A stretch of 64,000 bases of DNA, from NCBI GenBank assembly GCA_900618065.1, contig UYIL01000003.1, forward strand, positions 1,054,001 to 1,118,000, in the 5' to 3' direction. This document shows positions 58,887-64,000 of the stretch, in pieces (position 1 is the stretch's first letter; every line of letters begins with the position of its first letter). A program made the position numbers and the translations under genes. The notes under the pieces were generated by a model, which saw nothing but the letters and a program-made list of their open reading frames with translations, was not told where the DNA came from and did no database searches. This stretch comes from Streptococcus thermophilus (GTDB lineage: Bacteria; Actinomycetota; Actinomycetes; Mycobacteriales; Mycobacteriaceae).

Positions 58887-60635
58887 CTAGTCCGGCTTCC
58901 TGTGGCGGCCGACGCTGTTCGGCTCTTCAGGGCGTCGGTGCCGCCCGGCGCCTTCCGCTTGACGTCGGGAGCGGCTAGCGCGCCGCAGCCGCACCCTCTC
59001 CACCTCAGACAGGTAAGTATTTCCGCTGGCGAGGTCGGCCGAGGTACTGCTGCGGTCGGGATTGAAGAAAATGGGGGCGGGGAAGGACTGCGTCGGCATT
59101 TCCGTCCGCGATCGACGGTCTGCCTGCAATTGGCGCTCCGACCGTGATTGGCGCTCCGGCCGCACGCGTGGCTCGACCGGGAACAGCGGCTTGTCCTCCG
59201 TACGCCGTTCGGGTTTGGTCGATCCCGCCTCGAATAGCGGTGCGCCCTCCGCGCGCGGTTCTGGTTTCGCCGGCGGCTCGACCGGGAACAGCGGCTTGTC
59301 CTCCGACCGATGCTTCGGCTTCGCCGGCGGCTCTGCCGAGAACAGAGGTGTGTCTTCCGCACGCGGTTCGGATGGCACCGCTGGTTCGGTTTCGGAATCC
59401 GGTTCCGGTTCGTCGGCCGGTTCCGTCTTGGACACTGGCTCCGGTTTGGCGGGCGGTTCTGCCGGGAACAGCGGCTCTTCTCGCGCAGGCGGCTCCGGTT
59501 CGAACGCCTTCTCTGGCTCAGGTACCGGCTGCAACTTGAACACGAGCTCCGGCCGCCCCGGTTTCGCCTCTGGTGCAGGTGCCGGCTCGTCTGCTGGCTC
59601 CGGCTCGAATGCCGGTTCCGGCTCGGTCTGCGTCTCGAACACGGGCTCCGGAGGTGCCAGAGGCTCCGGCTCGTCCTCAAACACTGGCTTTGCTTGCACT
59701 CGCGGGGCGGCCTCTGCGGCGGCTGCGCTTTCCTGCGCCGGCGGCTGGTATTGCGGGGCCCAATCCAGGAAAACTGCCCGGGCGTCTGGATGCGGAATGA
59801 GCTGATCTTCGGGGTCAATGGCGGCGTCGAGGGCGACGGTGATGGCAAGGGTGCCGTCGGAGTACTCGTAGACCTGCCAGGTGTCGTCTGGCCAGGCTTC
59901 GTCGCTGGTTTCGGGATCGAGGGGCAGCTCGGGGAGTCGCATGAGTGAGCTGGCGCCGGAGCCGGGGGCGGCGTCCACGCCAATGCGTCCGTCGATGGCG
60001 AAGGCGCGGGCCATGACGGGGGCGGAGGAGGCGTCGATAAGCGAACGCAGTAGGTCGGCTTCGGGGTGATTTATCGTGCCTAACGCCCGGCCGTCGCAGG
60101 TGACCACGATGTCTTCGCCGCGCACGAGCAGCCCGACGAGCCACTGGCCGGGTGACATTTCGGTGGCGTCGGAGTCGCTGAACTCGCCTTTGGAAAGGTC
60201 AACGTCAACCGTTTCCCTGTAGCCGCCCGGCAGCACGACCGAGCTGGGGAGGGGGTTGTTGCGGGGAATGACAAAATCGGCCGGGGCAAGGTCGACTGCG
60301 ACCTCGCAGACACCGGAGCTTGGGTTGACGTTCAGTCTGGCTGTCGCTGTCGGAATGAAGCCGGTGTCGTGCACAACGTCGACGGAGTAAAGCTCGTCAC
60401 GGTCCGCGGCGCTGATTTCGCCGATGACGCTGCCGTGCGCTTGCGGCCAACGCACCCGCCATCCGCCGGAAATCGGATGCGGCTCTAGCTCGACTGTGGT
60501 GAGGCTGGTTCGCCCATCGCCGCCTGCCGCCCCGAGATTCTCATGCAGGGTGGCGTGCATGACGCTGCCCACGCTGACGCGCATGCCGTCGCCAAAGGCG
60601 ATAGGCGCGAGCGGGTAGCGGGGGGTCGGTTCCAT
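58887..60635 (-). CDS. Unrecognised protein with Pro/Glu-rich PLF repeats
   Basis: The 582-residue protein has an N-terminal beta-rich part of about 280 residues (starting MEPTPRYPLAPIAFGDGMRV) without a signal peptide. A disordered region follows, in which units of the type EDKPLFPVEPPAKPEPR recur about seven times, and then a basic C-terminus (LRRASRSRRQAEGAGRHRRP). I do not recognise the family. The alternating acidic, Pro-rich linker with PLF anchors suggests a binding platform. It has one GCTTATCGACG 11-mer (60032). Confidence 0.7.
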   Translation of the reverse strand: MEPTPRYPLAPIAFGDGMRVSVGSVMHATLHENLGAAGGDGRTSLTTVELEPHPISGGWRVRWPQAHGSVIGEISAADRDELYSVDVVHDTGFIPTATARLNVNPSSGVCEVAVDLAPADFVIPRNNPLPSSVVLPGGYRETVDVDLSKGEFSDSDATEMSPGQWLVGLLVRGEDIVVTCDGRALGTINHPEADLLRSLIDASSAPVMARAFAIDGRIGVDAAPGSGASSLMRLPELPLDPETSDEAWPDDTWQVYEYSDGTLAITVALDAAIDPEDQLIPHPDARAVFLDWAPQYQPPAQESAAAAEAAPRVQAKPVFEDEPEPLAPPEPVFETQTEPEPAFEPEPADEPAPAPEAKPGRPELVFKLQPVPEPEKAFEPEPPAREEPLFPAEPPAKPEPVSKTEPADEPEPDSETEPAVPSEPRAEDTPLFSAEPPAKPKHRSEDKPLFPVEPPAKPEPRAEGAPLFEAGSTKPERRTEDKPLFPVEPRVRPERQSRSERQLQADRRSRTEMPTQSFPAPIFFNPDRSSTSADLASGNTYLSEVERVRLRRASRSRRQAEGAGRHRRPEEPNSVGRHRKPD

Positions 60636-60705
60636 GCCTTGGAACTTTACGCGGTATCCATTCGCGGAACGAATGGCTGGGGTTGATTAGCGGGCATCAT
60701 TTAAC

Positions 60706-61626
60706 CTAGTGAGACTTGCCCAGCGCCTTTCGCACCAGCGTCACAACGGCTACCACAGCGAAACCCACGATGAGTCCCATCACGAGCGAACCGGCTGTAT
60801 CCACGAGCCAGCCGGGGAAGCCTCCACCGACAGCGTCCGCGCCGCGGGCGAGAATATCGTGCGGCCAGTGCCAGCCGAAGACCTCGTCAAAACCGCGGAT
60901 GATCAGGTGGCCGCCCACCCACAGCATGGCCACCGTTCCCACGATGCCGATCGCCTGCAACACGTAGGGCATCCCCTTGACTAGTGCGTTGCCCAACTTC
61001 GGGGTGTTGCCGCGCTCAATCATGCCAAGGCCGATGTCGTCGATCTTCACCAGCAGCGCCACCGCCCCGTAGACTGCGACGGTGATGAAGATGGCCACGG
61101 CTACGAGCACGAGGAACTCCATCCATAGCGGCTGGTCGGCGACTTCATCGAGCGCGATGATCATGATTTCGGCGGACAGAATCAGGTCCGTCGTCACGGC
61201 GCGCTGCACCAGGGTGTCTTCGCTTTCGGCGTCGCGGTTGACGGCACGCTCCGCAGCTTCGTCAGCATCGTGCACAAGCTTATCGACGATCTTCTCCGCA
61301 CCCTCAAAGCACAGATAGGTCCCACCAATCATGAGGATCGGCACCAGCGCCCACGGAGCGACGGCGTTGAGGAGCAGCGCGATCGGCAGAATGATCAGCA
61401 GCTTGTTGCGCAGCGACCCCTTGGTGATTCGCCAAATCATGGGCAGTTCGCGCGCCGGTGTCACCCCCGTGACGTATTGCGGGGTCACGGCGGCATCGTC
61501 GATAACGACACCTGCCGCTTTTGCCGACGTTTTCGCCGTCATGGCAGCCACGTCGTCCATGCTGGCGGCAGCGGTGCGGGCGATGAGTGCGACGTCGTCA
61601 AGCAGGGCGAGCAAACCACCGGCCAT
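60706..61626 (-). CDS. DUF808 (YedI-like) membrane protein
   Basis: The 306-residue protein begins MAGGLLALLDDVALIARTAA, has ELPMIWRITKGSLRNKLLII and LCFEGAEKIVDKLVHD, and five or six membrane helices. This is the DUF808 family, whose role is unknown. It diverges from the DUF2218 gene and carries a GCTTATCGACG 11-mer (61278). Confidence 0.9.
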   Translation of the reverse strand: MAGGLLALLDDVALIARTAAASMDDVAAMTAKTSAKAAGVVIDDAAVTPQYVTGVTPARELPMIWRITKGSLRNKLLIILPIALLLNAVAPWALVPILMIGGTYLCFEGAEKIVDKLVHDADEAAERAVNRDAESEDTLVQRAVTTDLILSAEIMIIALDEVADQPLWMEFLVLVAVAIFITVAVYGAVALLVKIDDIGLGMIERGNTPKLGNALVKGMPYVLQAIGIVGTVAMLWVGGHLIIRGFDEVFGWHWPHDILARGADAVGGGFPGWLVDTAGSLVMGLIVGFAVVAVVTLVRKALGKSH

Positions 61627-61683
61627 AGCTGGAGCCTTTCTGTAGGGAACGAGCAGAGCTTACCCGTTATGTATGGTGTGAGC

Positions 61684-62016
61684 ATGTCTGAAACGGTCAT
61701 ATCGACGGCACGCGTGCGTTTGTCCAGTCCGGGGCGGTGCGGCAAGCGGCTGGCCGCCCACTTCGCCCAAACTATTGATGCGACGTGGGACAGCGACGGA
61801 TCTAAAGGCCTGTTCAAGTTCCCCGGCGCCACCTGCGATGTCATCGGCACCGACGGTGTTCTCATGTTCAGCGTCGAAGGCCCCAGCGACGGCGTCGAGG
61901 AGGCGGAGCGCCAGGTGGCCACGCGTCTCATTCACATCGCGGACGAGGACGATGTCGTCGTCGAATGGCTACGCGGGGGAGAGACCGTCGCACGTTTTTC
62001 GCGCGATAGCGCCTAA
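61684..62016 (+). CDS. DUF2218 family protein
   Basis: The 110-residue protein has ARVRLSSPGRCGKRLAAHFA, FPGATCDVIGTDGVLMFSVE and the closing VVVEWLRGGE, the pattern of DUF2218. Relatives occur beside siderophore or iron-uptake genes, but none is adjacent here. Its stop overlaps the end of the DUF402 gene on the other strand. Confidence 0.85.
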   Translation: MSETVISTARVRLSSPGRCGKRLAAHFAQTIDATWDSDGSKGLFKFPGATCDVIGTDGVLMFSVEGPSDGVEEAERQVATRLIHIADEDDVVVEWLRGGETVARFSRDSA

Positions 62017-62600
62017 CCGACCGGCGCCAACTCCACTTCCTCAGCCCATGTCAGCTCAATGCCCTGGGCGCGGAGCCATTCCATCGCATCGTCGTCATGG
62101 CGCGTAATGCCCTCGACGGCGTTGAGCGTAGCGTCGATCGCCTTTTCGGCTTCCTCAGCGCTGATCAGGCCGGCGGAGGTGGCCGCTGCCAGCTCGTCGA
62201 TATCGAGCACGTCGATCGCCTCACCCTGGACCGCCACAAGGTCCACGTACAGATCGCGCGTGCGCCACACCTCGCCCTCGTGGTCGATGGCGGCGATGTC
62301 GAAGTAGAAGTCCTGCTCGACATCCACGCCCTCACGGAAGTGGAAGATGTTGGCGCGCAAGTGCAGTTCCGGTAGCAGCCAGCTTTCGAGATAACCGAAC
62401 TTCGGGTGGTTGGCACCGCGGGCCATGTACAGGCCGAAGTCCGTCACTTTGAACGTGTCGACATCGCGCAGGTACCCCTTCGGGTCCGTGTTCGTCTTCG
62501 ACGTCGTGTCAAAGGTCTCCTGCTTGACAGGGTGGAGATCCACAGCGGTATCAGCAGAATCCGCCGTGCCCGGGGCCACTTGGGGGTCTGTGCCAGTCAT
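62013..62600 (-). CDS. DUF402 family protein
   Basis: The 195-residue protein has an extended N-terminus of about 45 residues, then GYLRDVDTFKVTDFGLYMAR, SWLLPELHLRANIFHFREGV and the DUF402 core FYFDIAAIDHEGEVWRTRDL with YVDLVAV. Some DUF402 proteins are nucleoside phosphate phosphatases that use carboxylates like these. A helical tail ends the protein. Confidence 0.83.
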   Translation of the reverse strand: MTGTDPQVAPGTADSADTAVDLHPVKQETFDTTSKTNTDPKGYLRDVDTFKVTDFGLYMARGANHPKFGYLESWLLPELHLRANIFHFREGVDVEQDFYFDIAAIDHEGEVWRTRDLYVDLVAVQGEAIDVLDIDELAAATSAGLISAEEAEKAIDATLNAVEGITRHDDDAMEWLRAQGIELTWAEEVELAPVG

Positions 62601-62628
62601 CTCGATCGTCTTTCCTACATGCAGCGTT

Positions 62629-63381
62629 CTACTTCACCGCCACCGTCAGCGCCACCGGCGCGAAGCGGCAGGACTTCCCGCCTGTCTTCACCGCACCGTC
62701 GACCACTGCCAGAACTGGTCCGGGGCCCGTGGAGGCCACCCCGGACAAGGTTGCCGGTCCTGTCGGATTAATCCCGTTGTTGCCCAACGGCGTTACACCG
62801 CTGCGAAGCGTGCCCACATTTAGCCAGTACACGTTCATCTGCCCCTGCTGCATTTCCGCGGCTTTCGTCCCCAGCGCGGTGAAGACGAACGTGCTTTGCC
62901 CAGCCTTCGGCGCCGGCTTCGGGGATTTCGCAGGTCCTGGTACAGCGATGACAGAGCCGGTGGAGTGCATTCCCGGACCCATGCAGTTCGGCGAGACCGT
63001 CGGCCAGTATCCCTGGCGGAACGCCGGTGCGTTCGCCGGAAGGTCTGGCCCGCCGGTTTTTCCCTGCCCAGTAGTGAACCCGACGGCGGTCAGGAGCGCC
63101 TGGCGCACCTGCGGGGGCACCCACGGCTGCTTAGCAAAGTCGGCTACAGCGCGCTGGACGTGCGGAGTAGGGCGGCCCAGATCGTCGATAATCCGCGAGG
63201 ACGTGAGATTCTGCAGGTTTGGCAGGGCCGGTGCGGCGCTGTGTGCGTGCGCAAGGGTAGGGGCGAGCATGCCAGCTGTGAGCCCAGCGGCAAGCGCGGA
63301 CGCTAGAGCGGCGCTCTTCACAGGCCGCGTGAGGGCCGGCCGGGTCGACTTAGTCGGTGTCGGCAGCTTCTTCAGCTTCAT
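62629..63381 (-). CDS. Secreted protein of unknown function
   Basis: From ATG 63381 the 250-residue protein has a long basic N-terminus and a hydrophobic signal core (SAALASALAAGLTAGMLAP) ending with an AHA-type cleavage site. The mature part has MHSTGSVIAVPGP, FTALGTKAAEMQQGQMNVYW and two single cysteines that may pair. I do not know its function; similar secreted proteins occur in corynebacteria and mycobacteria. An earlier in-frame start at 63426 would lengthen the N-terminus. Confidence 0.75.
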   Translation of the reverse strand: MKLKKLPTPTKSTRPALTRPVKSAALASALAAGLTAGMLAPTLAHAHSAAPALPNLQNLTSSRIIDDLGRPTPHVQRAVADFAKQPWVPPQVRQALLTAVGFTTGQGKTGGPDLPANAPAFRQGYWPTVSPNCMGPGMHSTGSVIAVPGPAKSPKPAPKAGQSTFVFTALGTKAAEMQQGQMNVYWLNVGTLRSGVTPLGNNGINPTGPATLSGVASTGPGPVLAVVDGAVKTGGKSCRFAPVALTVAVK

Positions 63382-63676
63382 GGGAGTGGGGGAATCCTTC
63401 ACGTCGGAAAAATAACGCATTATCACAGGACACTTTAGTTACTTTGAAAACAATTGCAACAGAAACACCATACATTTCTTGCGTCCCAACGCTGGGATTG
63501 AATGCCGGGATTGGCGCCGTGCGGTGCTTCCTTTCGTCCTGCTGTGCGTCATCTTCGGTTGTGCTGCGCCCCGACATCGCACTGCCTACCGTATGCGGGT
63601 AGGGTTTAACCGTTCAAGCGGGGCTGCCGTGACGGTGGCGTCGTCACGCTAAAACCCATAAAGGAGCAGACCCGCA

Positions 63677-64000
63677 GTGTCGCACCCCGAATTCCGCAAC
63701 GTCGCCATCGTCGCGCACGTTGACCACGGCAAGACCACCCTCGTCAACGGCATGCTGGAGCAGTCCGGCGTGTTCGGTGACCACGGCGAGGTTGCGGACC
63801 GCGTCATGGACTCCGGCGATCTCGAGTCCGAGCGCGGCATCACCATTCTGGCGAAGAACACGTCCATCCGCCGCAAAGGCGCGGGCAAGGATGGCCGCGA
63901 TCTAGTCATCAACGTCATTGACACGCCGGGCCACGCGGACTTCGGCGGCGAGGTGGAGCGCGGCCTGTCCATGGTCGACGGCGTGGTGCTGCTGATCGAC
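63677..64000 (+). CDS. typA: TypA/BipA ribosome-associated GTPase (partial)
   Basis: The GTG at 63677, with AAGGAG ten bases upstream, starts [20 protein letters not shown]. The P-loop AHVDHGKTT, the switch I region [13 protein letters not shown] and [14 protein letters not shown] mark a translational GTPase of the TypA/BipA type, which supports ribosome assembly and stress growth. The window ends after 108 codons. The complete protein is about 630 residues. Confidence 0.93.
   Translation, partial: MSHPEFRNVAIVAHVDHGKTTLVNGMLEQSGVFGDHGEVADRVMDSGDLESERGITILAKNTSIRRKGAGKDGRDLVINVIDTPGHADFGGEVERGLSMVDGVVLLID

Noticed and set aside
58868..60000. Long Arg/Pro/Ser-rich frames on both strands over the repeat-rich protein
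   Set aside because: They mirror the codon pattern of the repeats in the 582-residue protein and have no start signal or conserved motif.

Overview
The window is high-GC actinobacterial DNA, most probably from a Corynebacterium. The reasons are DtxR-type iron boxes before a siderophore importer, a LigD ligase in POL-PE-LIG domain order beside Ku, a CmtR-type sensor with its metal ATPase, a SigK/RskA/DipZ locus, a lactococcin 972-type bacteriocin locus, many apparently leaderless starts, and typA. The genus is inference; no rRNA or tRNA gene is present.

Layout. 1-5.5 kb: remnants (luciferase-like monooxygenase, frameshifted epimerase), a lactococcin 972-like bacteriocin/membrane protein/ABC locus whose precursor has lost its signal peptide, an IS remnant and a HigBA toxin-antitoxin pair. 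5.5-9.6 kb: the first of three glycolipid-binding-fold (PF06475) paralogues and a DtxR-controlled iron importer. 9.7-12.5 kb: the first of three arfB-like genes and a chrA remnant split by an intact IS3-family element. 12.6-15.8 kb: a SigK circuit in which a Met-rich lipoprotein, sigK and an anti-sigma gene diverge from dipZ over two mirror-image promoters. 15.8-20 kb: a mosaic of duplicated or broken genes, an orphan HigA, RelBE, a TipA-like regulator and an RHH toxin-antitoxin pair. 20-24.6 kb: VWA and MoxR genes diverging from a phosphomutase-like and a kinase-fold gene. 24.6-35 kb: DUF488, a frameshifted ArsO-like flavoprotein, CmtR/CadA-type metal efflux, and further second and third copies of genes already seen. 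35-53 kb: mostly intact chromosomal genes (CPBP protease, two-component system, HEAT protein, Ku/LigD, YhgE/Pip, hemolysin III, SDR, MFS, 5'-nucleotidase). 53-57.8 kb: a second complete copy of the VWA/MoxR/phosphomutase/kinase-fold module. 57.8-64 kb: small conserved genes, ending in the start of typA.

Themes. The accessory stretches (1-20 kb and 25-35 kb) are built from the same few genes copied and eroded: arfB three times, PF06475 three times plus a fragment, DUF488 twice, HigA twice, RHH antitoxin twice, VOC pieces three times. Two arfB copies share a perfectly identical 314-bp tract inside diverged flanks, which points to gene conversion. The intact chromosomal genes carry an 11-mer, GCTTATCGACG, exactly eleven times in all reading frames and both strands, far above chance. 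An 87-nt inverted-repeat element occurs twice between genes.

The best candidates for new biology are the duplicated four-gene VWA/MoxR module, the Met-rich lipoprotein under the symmetric SigK promoter, the dispersed 11-mer, and the 87-nt element. Start sites were chosen from visible ribosome-binding sites or promoter spacing; family names come from recognised motifs, not from database searches.
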